Shown: piece after piece, positions 34,497 to 42,844 of the stretch
How positions within the stretch are numbered: the stretch's first letter is position 1
Layout of the letters: each line of letters starts with the position of its first letter
Assembly (NCBI GenBank): GCA_025163595.1
Contig: CP104100.1
Span: 4,077,733-4,141,732, forward strand
DNA from: Phaeobacter sp. G2
GTDB taxonomy: Bacteria > Pseudomonadota > Alphaproteobacteria > Rhodobacterales > Rhodobacteraceae
Direction: 5' to 3'
DNA length: 64,000 nucleotides
Notes under the pieces: model-generated
What the model saw: the letters and a program-made list of their open reading frames with translations, nothing else
Databases searched by the model: none
Told to the model about the DNA's origin: nothing
Made by a program: the position numbers and the translations under genes

Positions 34497-35759
34497 CTAG
34501 GCAGATTTGCGCAAAAGCGCCATGTAAAACCCGTCTATCCCGCCCTGCTGGGGCCAATAGTCTGGCCGCAGACGCAAGCCACCTTCTTCGGTGATCCAGG
34601 CCGGATCAATCCCCAGCGGCGGCAGCACATCGCGGTCTACGGTCATATCCGGGAACATCTCCAGCGCCTCCTCAACTTGGCACTCGCCCTCATCCGGCAG
34701 CAACGAACAGGTGCAAAACACCATGCGCCCACCGGGTTTTACCAGGCTCCAGGCATGGGCCAGCATCTGCGCCTGCAACTCGATCAGCGCACCAAAGGCG
34801 CTGCCGTCTTTGGCATGGGGGAGGTCCGGGTGGCGGCGAATAGTGCCGGTTGCCGAACAAGGCGCATCCAGCAACACCGCATCAAACTGCCCGTCCTGCT
34901 CCAGCGCATCCCCCACAACCAGATCAGCTGTCAGCCCGGTCCGGGTGAGGTTTTCCTGCAACCGTTCCATCCTGGCGGCCGAGGTATCAACAGCCGTCAC
35001 GCTGGCACCGCTGGCCGCCATCTGCATGGTCTTGCCCCCAGGAGCAGCACAGAGATCCAGCACCCGCTCGCCCGCTTTGGCCTGCAACATCTGGGCGGGC
35101 AAGGCGGCGGCAGCATCCTGCACCCACCAGTCACCTGCACCATAGCCGGCCAGGGCCGAAACCTGACCGGCCTCTTGCAACCGGAGTGATCCTGTCGCCA
35201 GGGCAGTCCCGCCCAACGGCGTCAGATCCGCGCCCGGCTTGCCGGTGATATCCAGGGGCGCCCCGGCATAGTGCGCCGCCTCGATCTCCAGCATCGCCTC
35301 AGCCCCCCAGGCCTCCGCCAGGGGCTTGCGCAGCCATTTGGGCAGGCGCGGCACCCGCAGCTTTGCCCATTCCGCCGGGCCTTGCTCCGCCACTTTGCGC
35401 AAAACCGCGTTGACCAGGCCTTTCAGCTGTCCATGGCGGCGATGCTTAGAGATAATTGCCACCATATCGTTCACCACGCCATGCGCCGCCGCCCCGTGGC
35501 ACAGCTCAACCGCGCCCAGACGCAGCGCATTCTGTACGGTCAGCGGTGTCGATTTCTTCAGGTGTTTTTGCAGCACCCGATCGGCGCGTTCCAGGCTGCG
35601 CAGGGTTTGCAGGGTCAACCGCTGGGTCCGGGCGCGATCCTCAGGCGTCAGACGCTCCAAGGCGCCCGCCGCATAACACTCCGCCAGAAGGCGCCCTTCA
35701 CCCAGAACCTGATCCAAAAGATAGATCACCGTACGGCGGGCCTGAGTTCCATCGGACAT
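34497..35759 (-). CDS. rsmB: RsmB/NOP-family 16S rRNA m5C methyltransferase
   Basis: This 420-residue enzyme has an N-terminal NusB-like domain (about 5-130) and a SAM-dependent methyltransferase domain with motif I VLDLCAAPGGKT, motif IV LDAPCSATGT and the catalytic cysteine in motif VI CTCSLLPDEGE. E. coli RsmB methylates C967 of 16S rRNA. AAGGAG lies eight bases before the chosen ATG. It heads the run that leads to purH and lspA. Confidence 0.9.
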   Translation of the reverse strand: MSDGTQARRTVIYLLDQVLGEGRLLAECYAAGALERLTPEDRARTQRLTLQTLRSLERADRVLQKHLKKSTPLTVQNALRLGAVELCHGAAAHGVVNDMVAIISKHRRHGQLKGLVNAVLRKVAEQGPAEWAKLRVPRLPKWLRKPLAEAWGAEAMLEIEAAHYAGAPLDITGKPGADLTPLGGTALATGSLRLQEAGQVSALAGYGAGDWWVQDAAAALPAQMLQAKAGERVLDLCAAPGGKTMQMAASGASVTAVDTSAARMERLQENLTRTGLTADLVVGDALEQDGQFDAVLLDAPCSATGTIRRHPDLPHAKDGSAFGALIELQAQMLAHAWSLVKPGGRMVFCTCSLLPDEGECQVEEALEMFPDMTVDRDVLPPLGIDPAWITEEGGLRLRPDYWPQQGGIDGFYMALLRKSA

Positions 35760-35874
35760 TGCTGCTCTCCTTGGCATAGACGCGCGCCCCGCTTGCCACA
35801 GCGCCGACGCCAGAGGTGGCTTGTCCCCACCAAAAAGGGGCGTATATCATGGCCACAGCATAAAGGAACCCGCC

Positions 35875-36087
35875 ATGAGCGCCGAAACCCCGCCCGCCAA
35901 ACAGGCTGAACCAACCATTGATCCCGATCTGCCCGCCGCCGCCCAGCGCGCCCTGGCAGAAGCCGCCGAACGGCGCAAAGCCGCAGAGGCCAAAGCCAAG
36001 CCACCGGTAGAGCTGGGCGGGCGCGACGGCCTGGACCCGGCCCGCTACGGCGACTGGGAGAAAAAAGGCATCGCCATCGACTTTTGA
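35875..36087 (+). CDS. DUF1674 protein (SDHAF4-like)
   Basis: This 70-residue protein has a charged Ala/Lys-rich N-terminus and the highly conserved C-terminal motif GGRDGLDPARYGDWEKKGIA. The mitochondrial relative SDHAF4/Sdh8 assists succinate dehydrogenase assembly by binding the flavoprotein subunit, so a similar role is plausible. AAAGGA precedes the ATG. It is divergent from rsmB. Confidence 0.88.
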   Translation: MSAETPPAKQAEPTIDPDLPAAAQRALAEAAERRKAAEAKAKPPVELGGRDGLDPARYGDWEKKGIAIDF

Positions 36088-36115
36088 TGCCCTGTTTTTG
36101 CAAGGATCACCGCTG

Positions 36116-36448
36116 ATGATTCTGGAAATCCGCCGCTACACCCTGCACCCAGGCCAGCGCGAGACCTCTATTAAGGTCTTTGAAGAGATGAACCGCGCCG
36201 CTCTGCGCGAGGCCGGCATGTTGGTCTTTGGCCCACTGCGCGACCTCGACGATCCAGACAAAGTCCATTGGATGCGCGCCTTTCAAAACCTTGAACACCG
36301 CGATGCAATCAAACAGGCCTTCTACGACGGTCCGGTCTGGGCGCAAGACGTCGAACCCTTGGTGATGCCACTCATTGCCCATTATGAGGCCTCAGTGGTG
36401 GAAACCACCCAGGGTTTTGAGGGATTTAACGAGACCGCCTCACTCTGA
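36116..36448 (+). CDS. NIPSNAP family protein
   Basis: This 110-residue protein starts MILEIRRYTLHPGQRETSI and has the ferredoxin-like dimeric barrel pattern of NIPSNAP proteins, including WMRAFQNLEHRDAIKQAFY. AAGGA precedes the ATG at 36116; a TTG six codons upstream overlaps that site and is less likely. It lies 28 bp after DUF1674 and may be co-transcribed. The bacterial function is unknown. Confidence 0.85.
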   Translation: MILEIRRYTLHPGQRETSIKVFEEMNRAALREAGMLVFGPLRDLDDPDKVHWMRAFQNLEHRDAIKQAFYDGPVWAQDVEPLVMPLIAHYEASVVETTQGFEGFNETASL

Positions 36449-36498
36449 TCCCGGCGACAAAGCCCATATCCAGATCAATAGACTAGGGCTTTCATCTT

Positions 36499-36541
36499 TC
36501 TAAAAATACCTCCGCCGGAGGCAGCGGCCTGCAAAGGCCGC
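36499..36541 (-). terminator. dapB terminator in a Roseobacter-style repeat
   Basis: On the minus strand GCGGCCT-TTGC-AGGCCGC is followed by CCTCCGGCGGAGG and then TATTTTTAG, two adjacent hairpins with a T-run just after the dapB stop. From memory, very similar CCTCCGGCGGAGG-TATTTTT strings recur in Roseobacter-group genomes. Confidence 0.75.
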
Positions 36542-36558
36542 CCCTGCAACCTGGCCTG

Positions 36559-37368
36559 TCAAAGCCCCAGAACATCCAGCATGTCATATTCGCCCGGTGC
36601 CTTATCCTGGCCCCACAACGCGGCTTTCAAAGCGCCACGGGCAAAGATCGCCCGGTCAGTGGCCATGTGGCGCAATACGATGCGCTCCCCAGCGGCGGCA
36701 AACAGCACGTCATGCTCCCCGACGATGTCACCACCCCGGATAGCGCTGAACCCGATATCGCCGCGCTTGCGCGCGCCCGTAATGCCATCACGCCCAGAGT
36801 CCGAGACATCCGCCAGGGTCACACCGCGCCCCTCGGCGGCGGCCTCGCCCAGCATCAGCGCGGTGCCCGAGGGCGCGTCGACCTTGTGATGGTGATGGGC
36901 CTCGATCACCTCAATATCAAAATCCTCATCCAGGGCTGCGGCGACCTTTTTGGTCAGCTGTACCAAAAGATTGACCCCCAGGCTCATATTGCCGGCCCGC
37001 ACCAGAACCGCATGGCGTGCTGCGGGTTCCAGCTGGGCGATCTGCGCCTCGGACATGCCGGTGGTGCCAATCACATGCACCGCCCTTGCCTGCGCCGCCA
37101 GTTTGGAGAAGGCAAGCGTCGCCTCCGGTGAGGTGAAATCAATCACCGCCTGGGCCTTTGAAAAGGCCTCCAGCGGATCATCGGTGACCACGACACCAAT
37201 GGCGCTGCCCCCCATGGCAAGCCCCAGATCCTGACCAACCCAGGCATGGCCCGCGCGTTCCACTGCCCCAACAAGCCGTGCCTTGTCGCTGTCCAGAACC
37301 GTCTTGATCAACATCTGCCCCATACGGCCAGAAGCCCCTGTAATCACGATGCCTGGTGTCTCGGTCAT
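36559..37368 (-). CDS. dapB: 4-hydroxy-tetrahydrodipicolinate reductase
   Basis: This 269-residue enzyme of the diaminopimelate/lysine pathway reduces the DapA product with NAD(P)H. The nucleotide site is [11 protein letters not shown], and the family signature [15 protein letters not shown] holds the catalytic His and Lys. GAGGA lies upstream of the ATG. It is divergent from rbfA across 111 bp and ends at a terminator. Confidence 0.97.
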   Translation of the reverse strand: MTETPGIVITGASGRMGQMLIKTVLDSDKARLVGAVERAGHAWVGQDLGLAMGGSAIGVVVTDDPLEAFSKAQAVIDFTSPEATLAFSKLAAQARAVHVIGTTGMSEAQIAQLEPAARHAVLVRAGNMSLGVNLLVQLTKKVAAALDEDFDIEVIEAHHHHKVDAPSGTALMLGEAAAEGRGVTLADVSDSGRDGITGARKRGDIGFSAIRGGDIVGEHDVLFAAAGERIVLRHMATDRAIFARGALKAALWGQDKAPGEYDMLDVLGL

Positions 37369-37479
37369 TGCTGTGGTCCTCGCCCTTGGATGGATGGATC
37401 GTAGAAAAACTCTGCTGGTTTTCTCCTACCCGCTTGGCGATGACTTGGCAAAGGGGTGGTTTCGGCTTAGATCCAAGAT

Positions 37480-37875
37480 ATGGCAAAGAACAAATCTCCC
37501 GAGGGGCGCGCCCCCTCCCAACGGCAGCTGCGCGTCGGCGAGCTGATCCGCCGGACCCTGTCCGAAGTCCTGTCCCGTGGCGAGCTGCACGATCCCGAGC
37601 TGAATCGCATGTCGATCACCGTTGGCGAGGTCCGGGTGACCCCGGATCTGCGTATCGCCACCGCCTATGTGCTGCCTCTGGGCGGCAAGGGGCAGGAGGA
37701 TCTGCTCAAGCTGCTGGCCCGCAACAAATGGGAGTTGCGCACCCTAGCGGGTAAGAAGCTGGGGATGAAATACACACCCGATCTGCGGTTCCAGCTGGAT
37801 CTTACCTATGATCAGATGGATGCCACCCGGCGGATGCTGGAACAAGACGCGGTGCGCCGCGATCTTGAGGATTGA
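37480..37875 (+). CDS. rbfA: 30S ribosome-binding factor RbfA
   Basis: This 131-residue KH-like protein starts with [17 protein letters not shown] and has the conserved [15 protein letters not shown] and PDLRFQLD segments. It binds the 16S 5' helix during late 30S maturation and cold adaptation. The ribosome site is weak. Its stop overlaps the TTG start of the next gene by four bases. It opens a stretch in which rbfA, truB, rpsO and pnp keep their usual order. Confidence 0.95.
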   Translation: MAKNKSPEGRAPSQRQLRVGELIRRTLSEVLSRGELHDPELNRMSITVGEVRVTPDLRIATAYVLPLGGKGQEDLLKLLARNKWELRTLAGKKLGMKYTPDLRFQLDLTYDQMDATRRMLEQDAVRRDLED

Positions 37876-38639
37876 TCCTTAGGGCTCTCATACTGCTGGC
37901 GGCCCTCTGGGTCTTGCCAGTGGTCGGGCCTATCGTTGGGCCGGCAAACGCCGGCGACAGCAGCGCGGTCAGCTGCAGCGATCTCAGCTACGAAGGCAAT
38001 CGCTATACGATCTGCGACGTTGATGCGACCCGGGCCCAGCTGAAACTGTTCCTGCGCGACGACAAAGACCAGGTGTTTGGCCATTTCTCCAACATCGCAA
38101 AGGCGCTGAAATCGGAAGGCAAAGAGCTGGTCTTTGCCACCAATGCCGGGATGTATCACGCCAATCGCGCCCCTGTTGGCCTGTATATCGAAGACGGCAA
38201 GCAAGAAATGCGGCTGATCCCCAATGCCGGCCCTGGCAACTTTGGCCTGCTGCCCAATGGGGTGTTCTGCCTGCGCCAGGGGCGCGCCGATGTGTTTGAA
38301 ACCCTGGCTTTTCGCGATGCCGGCATCAGCTGCAGATCAGCCACCCAATCGGGTCCAATGCTGGTGATCGACGGCGAGCTGCACCCGCGGTTTCTGCCCA
38401 ATTCGACCTCTGCCTACATCCGCAACGGCGTTGGCACCTCAGCCGATGGCAGCCGCGTGGTTTTTGCCATTTCACGCAACGCGGTGACCTTTCACCAGTT
38501 TGGCAGCCTGTTTCGCGACCACCTGCAGCTGCCCAGCGCGCTTTATTTTGATGGCAATATCTCGCGGCTGCATGCGCCGCAGATCGGACGCAGTGATGCG
38601 GGTTTCATGATGGGGCCCATTGTGGGCGTGGTTGAGTAG
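37872..38639 (+). CDS. Secreted phosphodiester glycosidase-like protein (NAGPA/DUF2233)
   Basis: This 255-residue protein begins at TTG, overlapping the rbfA stop by four bases. It has a signal peptide (about 1-27, [14 protein letters not shown]...NAG) and the NAGPA-type core: [38 protein letters not shown] and [11 protein letters not shown]. The family includes the phosphodiester alpha-GlcNAcase that uncovers mannose 6-phosphate, and bacterial envelope or capsule proteins. GAGG lies very close to the TTG, so initiation probably depends on coupling to rbfA. Its periplasmic substrate is unknown. Confidence 0.83.
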   Translation: MILRALILLAALWVLPVVGPIVGPANAGDSSAVSCSDLSYEGNRYTICDVDATRAQLKLFLRDDKDQVFGHFSNIAKALKSEGKELVFATNAGMYHANRAPVGLYIEDGKQEMRLIPNAGPGNFGLLPNGVFCLRQGRADVFETLAFRDAGISCRSATQSGPMLVIDGELHPRFLPNSTSAYIRNGVGTSADGSRVVFAISRNAVTFHQFGSLFRDHLQLPSALYFDGNISRLHAPQIGRSDAGFMMGPIVGVVE

Positions 38640-38743
38640 ACCACCAGCGCCCAGGGGAGGCCTGCCCAGTCAGCGACAGCAGAATTGACAGGGCTTCTTC
38701 CTTGGGATAGGCCGCGCGCCTCACTAGAATTTAGGGAACAGGC

Positions 38744-39658
38744 ATGGCACGCAAACGCAAAGGCCGCGATATTTCGGGTTGGCTGGTGGTGGATAAACCC
38801 GCCGGGCTGACTTCCACCGCCGTGGTGAACAAGGTGCGCTGGGCGCTGGAGGCCAAGAAGGCCGGCCATGCAGGCACTCTGGATCCCGAAGCCACCGGCG
38901 TGTTGGCCATTGCCCTGGGGGAAGCCACCAAGACCGTTCCCTATATTACCGATGCGCTAAAGGCCTATAGCTTTACCGTGCGGCTGGGTCAGGCCACCAA
39001 TACCGATGACGCCGAGGGCGAAGTCATTGCCTCTAGCGAAGCACGGCCCAGTGACGATGAAATCAAAGAGGCCCTGTCGCAGTTCATTGGCGATATTCAG
39101 CAAATCCCGCCCAAGTTTTCTGCCGTCAAAATCGACGGTCAGCGCGCCTATAAACTGGCCCGCGACGGCGATGAGGATTTTGAAATCGCCGCCCGGCCCC
39201 TGTGGGTCGAAGAGCTGGTGCTGGTGGATCGCCCCGACGCCGATCACGTGGTGCTGGAAATGACCTGTGGCAAAGGCGGCTATGTGCGCTCCATCGCCCG
39301 TGATCTGGGCGCCGCGCTGGGCTGCCATGGCCATGTAAAAGTGCTGCGCCGCATCTGGTCCGGCCCCTTTGAGGCCGCCGATGGGCTGACCCTGGACGAG
39401 GTATTGCGCATGGAGCGCACCCCAGAGCTGGACAGCCATCTGCGCCCATTGGAAGAGGGACTGGCCGAGTTGCCCGAGCTGAAATGCACCCCCGAAGGCG
39501 CCACCCGTCTGCGCAATGGCAACCCCGGCATGGTGCTGGCCTCAGACCTGGAATACGGCGATGAAGCCTGGGCCTCGCTGGATGGCAAGGCCGTCGCCGT
39601 GGGCATCTACAAGGCGGGCGAGCTGCATCCCTCCAGGGTGTTCGTACAGCCCGACTGA
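38744..39658 (+). CDS. truB: tRNA pseudouridine(55) synthase
   Basis: This 304-residue enzyme makes pseudouridine 55 in the T-loop of tRNAs. It has [16 protein letters not shown], the catalytic aspartate in [13 protein letters not shown], and the RNA-binding [22 protein letters not shown] precedes the ATG. It follows the glycosidase-like gene by about 100 bp and is on the same strand. Confidence 0.97.
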   Translation: MARKRKGRDISGWLVVDKPAGLTSTAVVNKVRWALEAKKAGHAGTLDPEATGVLAIALGEATKTVPYITDALKAYSFTVRLGQATNTDDAEGEVIASSEARPSDDEIKEALSQFIGDIQQIPPKFSAVKIDGQRAYKLARDGDEDFEIAARPLWVEELVLVDRPDADHVVLEMTCGKGGYVRSIARDLGAALGCHGHVKVLRRIWSGPFEAADGLTLDEVLRMERTPELDSHLRPLEEGLAELPELKCTPEGATRLRNGNPGMVLASDLEYGDEAWASLDGKAVAVGIYKAGELHPSRVFVQPD

Positions 39659-39668
39659 AGCCGCCCCG

Positions 39669-39699
39669 GGCAAGCCCGCTCTTAACGGCTGGGCTTGCC
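39669..39699 (+). terminator. Hairpin after truB
   Basis: GGCAAGCCC and GGGCTTGCC form a perfect 9-bp stem ten bases after the truB stop. No T-run follows, so it may protect the mRNA end or act weakly as a terminator. Confidence 0.4.
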
Positions 39700-39729
39700 T
39701 CGCGACGACGGGACTGGCAGGACAGCGCC

Positions 39730-40236
39730 ATGATCACCCGCAGCCATACCAAGGGCGACGCGCCCTCTACCGCCGTCTATTCCGATTGCGAGACCTTTCG
39801 CTACAGCCTCACCCGTGTCTGGGACCCGGCGGGGCAGCGGGTGATGTTTGTCATGCTGAACCCCTCCAAGGCGACCGAAGTGCAGAACGACCCCACCATC
39901 GAGCGCTGCGAACGGCGCGCCCGCGCCCTGGGCTTTGGTGGGTTTCAGGCCACCAATATCTTTGCCATCCGCGCCACTGATCCAAAGGTGATGCGCAGCG
40001 CCGCTGATCCGGAAGGCCCCGACAACAGGGCGGCGATCCTCAAGGGGCTGGACTGGGCCGATATGGTGATCTGCGCCTGGGGCACCCACGGCGTCCACCG
40101 CGACCAGGGCGCCGAGATCGAGACCCTACTGCGCGCCAGTGGCAGACCGTTGCACCACCTGGGTCTCAGCAAGCATGGCCACCCCAAACACCCGCTCTAT
40201 ATTGCCTATAGCCAGCGCCCCCTGCGCTGGGATTAA
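39730..40236 (+). CDS. DUF1643 domain-containing protein
   Basis: This 168-residue soluble protein has the DUF1643 hallmarks FVMLNPSKATEVQNDPTIER, FGGFQATNIFAIRATDP, CAWGTHG and the ending HPLYI. The family is widespread, often on mobile or accessory DNA, and has no assigned activity. GCAGGA precedes the ATG. It lies between truB and the RTX gene. Confidence 0.88.
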   Translation: MITRSHTKGDAPSTAVYSDCETFRYSLTRVWDPAGQRVMFVMLNPSKATEVQNDPTIERCERRARALGFGGFQATNIFAIRATDPKVMRSAADPEGPDNRAAILKGLDWADMVICAWGTHGVHRDQGAEIETLLRASGRPLHHLGLSKHGHPKHPLYIAYSQRPLRWD

Positions 40237-40412
40237 TGCATTTTTAACGGTGGCTCTATCACCGGTATTTCGCCAAGCCATTGAAGTCTGGCGAAAAGTG
40301 ACATTAACCGATGTGCTCCATTTGTTTGGATACAATTAGGGAAAATATGGCAAACTGATCACAAATGAACGGTCTGGTTGCGCTCTGCCCTGGCCGGTTT
40401 TGGAGAGATGCC

Positions 40413-41528
40413 ATGTTGTGGATTGCAGGCTTGTTGGGTCTCATGGGAATCGGCGGTGCCGCCCTGCTGGATTTTGGTGACGACGGGCCAACGGATGACG
40501 CCGACGAGGCCCAAACCACTGGCGGCGGCTCTGATCCCAATTACCCCGACGATGTCCCAACCATCCCTGCAGATGAATTTCTTGATGGTGAAACCAGCGG
40601 CACCGACGAGGGGCTTGAGATCTGCGATTTTATCGACACGGGAAGTGGCGATTCAACCGATCCTGATGACACTGGCGACACCGGCAGCGATACAGGACGG
40701 CGACTGATCTATGATGGTGACCAGCTCACCGGTTCCGAGATTGCGGATATCCTTGGCGGCAGCGACTTCGACGACGAGCTCCTCGGAGAAGACGGCGATG
40801 ACCAGATTAACGGCTATGGCGGCAGTGATTCCATTGACGGCGGCGCCGACGACGACAGGCTGCACGGCGGGACGGGCGACGACACGCTGATGGGCGGCAG
40901 CGGCGCTGACCTGCTGCACGGCGAATACGGTGATGACAGCCTGGCAGGCGGCGCAGGCAGCGACAGCCTGTTTGGCCATTTTGGTGCCGATACGCTGATA
41001 GGCGGCGGTGGCGATGATCAGGGCCATGGCGGCCAAGGGGATGATTCGCTTAACGGTGAGGACGGCAACGACGCCCTTCACGGCAATGACGGCAACGACA
41101 GTCTGCAAGGCGGCGCCGGTCAGGACAGCCTGTTTGGTGGCGTGGGAAATGATTTTGTCTGGGGCGCCGATGATGGCACCGACGTGGATTACCTCAATGG
41201 CGGCGATGGCGACGATACACTGGTTGCCGGAGCAGGCGATATCGTCACTGGCGGCGACGGAGCCGATGAGATCTGGGCCGAAGATCTGGCTGGCAGCGGC
41301 GAAGCTGTCCAGCTGATGGATTTTGACAGCGCTGAGGATCAGCTGGTGGTGTTCTGGAACCCGGACAGCGAACCCGAGCCCGAGATTTCGATTGAGCCAG
41401 ACAGTGACGACCCCGACCAGCAGATCATTCGCGTCAACGGAGCAGAGGTTTTGCGCCTCACCGGGGCCGAAGGGCTGAGCGTTGGGGATATTGCTTTGGT
41501 GGATGCCCAGCTTGGCCTCACAGTCTAG
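40413..41528 (+). CDS. RTX-type calcium-binding repeat protein with N-terminal hydrophobic helix
   Basis: This 371-residue, very acidic protein starts [19 protein letters not shown], a hydrophobic helix that may be an uncleaved anchor. An Asp/Thr/Gly-rich spacer follows (about 20-110), then roughly nine or more nonapeptide RTX repeats of the GGxGxDxLx type (about 118-300, for example [19 protein letters not shown]). A C-terminal region follows. RTX repeats bind calcium and usually mark type I secretion, but the hydrophobic N-terminus is unusual for that route and no secretion genes are nearby. GGAGAG precedes the ATG. Confidence 0.86.
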   Translation: MLWIAGLLGLMGIGGAALLDFGDDGPTDDADEAQTTGGGSDPNYPDDVPTIPADEFLDGETSGTDEGLEICDFIDTGSGDSTDPDDTGDTGSDTGRRLIYDGDQLTGSEIADILGGSDFDDELLGEDGDDQINGYGGSDSIDGGADDDRLHGGTGDDTLMGGSGADLLHGEYGDDSLAGGAGSDSLFGHFGADTLIGGGGDDQGHGGQGDDSLNGEDGNDALHGNDGNDSLQGGAGQDSLFGGVGNDFVWGADDGTDVDYLNGGDGDDTLVAGAGDIVTGGDGADEIWAEDLAGSGEAVQLMDFDSAEDQLVVFWNPDSEPEPEISIEPDSDDPDQQIIRVNGAEVLRLTGAEGLSVGDIALVDAQLGLTV

Positions 41529-41614
41529 ACTGGTCGGGCCGCATGGCAGATAGGTAAGGCCGGATGATCTAGCCCGGAAAAGGCAGGTGTTTTGGCTGCA
41601 ATTGCAGTTCTGCT

Positions 41615-41643
41615 TTGCCTTTTCTTACAGTTCCGCCTATACG
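41615..41643 (+). promoter_or_regulatory. Probable rpsO promoter
   Basis: TTGCCT (41615-41620) and TATACG (41638-41643) are spaced by 17 bp. Transcription from here would give a leader of about 105 bases before rpsO, room for the autoregulatory S15-binding structure known from other bacteria. Confidence 0.55.
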
Positions 41644-41755
41644 CCCGCATCTGCCTCGGCTTCCCAAGGGATTCGCGGCGGTTTCTACTCCATGGGCCTG
41701 CGCTGGACGACATCCCGGCCTGTGCCATCACTCTAACCTTTTAAAGGAGACCCCG

Positions 41756-42025
41756 ATGTCGATCACAGCTGAAGAAAAAGCACGCCTGATGAAAGAATTC
41801 GCAACCAAAGAAGGCGACACCGGTTCGCCCGAAGTCCAGGTTGCTATCCTTACCTCGCGCATCAACACCCTGACCGAGCACTTCAAAACCCACAAGAAAG
41901 ACAACCACGGTCGTCGTGGCCTTCTGAAAATGGTTGCTCTGCGTCGGAAGCTGCTGGACTACACCAAAGGCAAAGATGTGGCCCGTTACCAGGACCTGAT
42001 CAAACGCCTTGGCATCCGCCGCTAA
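41756..42025 (+). CDS. rpsO: 30S ribosomal protein S15
   Basis: This 89-residue protein has the S15 core [32 protein letters not shown] and [10 protein letters not shown], and binds the central domain of 16S rRNA. AAAGGAG precedes the ATG with good spacing. Codon use is more biased than in its neighbours, as expected for a highly expressed gene. It is followed by a strong terminator, so it is not co-transcribed with pnp here. Confidence 0.98.
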   Translation: MSITAEEKARLMKEFATKEGDTGSPEVQVAILTSRINTLTEHFKTHKKDNHGRRGLLKMVALRRKLLDYTKGKDVARYQDLIKRLGIRR

Positions 42026-42050
42026 GAATACCAATCCTTCTGGATTATCA

Positions 42051-42083
42051 ACGCCCGCTCAGATTTGAGCGGGCGTTTTTTTT
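42051..42083 (+). terminator. Rho-independent terminator of rpsO
   Basis: ACGCCCGCTCA and TGAGCGGGCGT form a perfect 11-bp stem with a GATT loop, followed by eight T. It lies 26 bp after the rpsO stop. Confidence 0.96.
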
Positions 42084-42196
42084 GTCTTTTGTCTACCCCC
42101 GGCTCAGGCGCGCTTGCATCGGGTGGGACCGAGCGGTAAGAGGTTCTGATACGTTATAACACTTGTGTACTCATGCAACCTCACCCTCTCCGCCAT

Positions 42197-42472
42197 ATGG
42201 CCAAACGTAACCTGGGCGAAACGCGGGTAAAACGCCGCCGACGCCGCGAAGATCCGATGCAGGTCTACGATCAATTGCCGCGCGACCTGCGCCTGTGGAT
42301 GCAGAGCGCCAAATTGCCCTGGTCGCCAGCCTCCTGCCTCAGGGTCTGGCTCAAAACCAAAGCCAGGGGCGACAGTCTGGAACAGGCTCTGGCGAGTCTC
42401 GACCGGGCCGAGGCCGCAACGCTGGCCCGCGGCGAAAAGCCTCGGCAGGGGCAGGCTTTGCCAGACAGGTGA
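42197..42472 (+). CDS. Small basic protein, probable DUF6525 family
   Basis: This protein of about 91 residues starts MAKRNLGETRVKRRRRREDP and contains YDQLPRDLRLWMQSAKLPWSP, which resembles the Rhodobacteraceae family DUF6525; the match is from memory. A -10-like TATAAC lies at 42155-42160, which would start transcription only a few bases before an alternative ATG at 42173. Neither start has a clear ribosome site. The function is unknown. Confidence 0.6.
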   Translation: MAKRNLGETRVKRRRRREDPMQVYDQLPRDLRLWMQSAKLPWSPASCLRVWLKTKARGDSLEQALASLDRAEAATLARGEKPRQGQALPDR

Positions 42473-42645
42473 TCATAGCGCTGGCGGCGGCAGCACGGTG
42501 CAGAACATCTCCCAATGCGCCGCCGCCCCCTACACTTTTGGATATACCCTGCCCCTATCGCTCCCCAAAACCTCCCCCTGCATATCTTAGCCGGGGCAAA
42601 GAAATCAGGTACTCAGGTCGTACAACAACTACGAGGAGACGTACC

Positions 42646-42813
42646 TTGACCTTTTCACTGAGCCTGCACAGATCCATGCAAAAAGGCGATTTCAAGCCTT
42701 TGATCCTGAAACGCACCAGAGCAAAAACCAGCCCGGCCCAGCCCTTGGGACCTGTCTATGGCCCCGCCACGCGCAAGGTGCGACTGCCAAAGTTCAAACA
42801 GACCGCGGTATAA
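42646..42813 (+). CDS. Small basic protein of 55 residues (TTG start)
   Basis: The frame begins at TTG with a strong GAGGAG nine bases upstream and encodes a very basic peptide (MTFSLSLHRSMQKGDFKPL at the start, ending FKQTAV). An ATG ten codons in is an alternative without a ribosome site. I do not recognise a family. The good ribosome site and basic composition support a real small protein, but coding is not proven. Confidence 0.45.
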   Translation: MTFSLSLHRSMQKGDFKPLILKRTRAKTSPAQPLGPVYGPATRKVRLPKFKQTAV

Positions 42814-42844
42814 GGATCGCCCCGCCCTCCTCTGCGCTATTCAG

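Noticed and set aside
40750-41220. Periodic repeats considered as a CRISPR or satellite
   Set aside because: The period is 27 bp and codes for GGxGxDxLx nonapeptides in one frame, as expected for an RTX gene.
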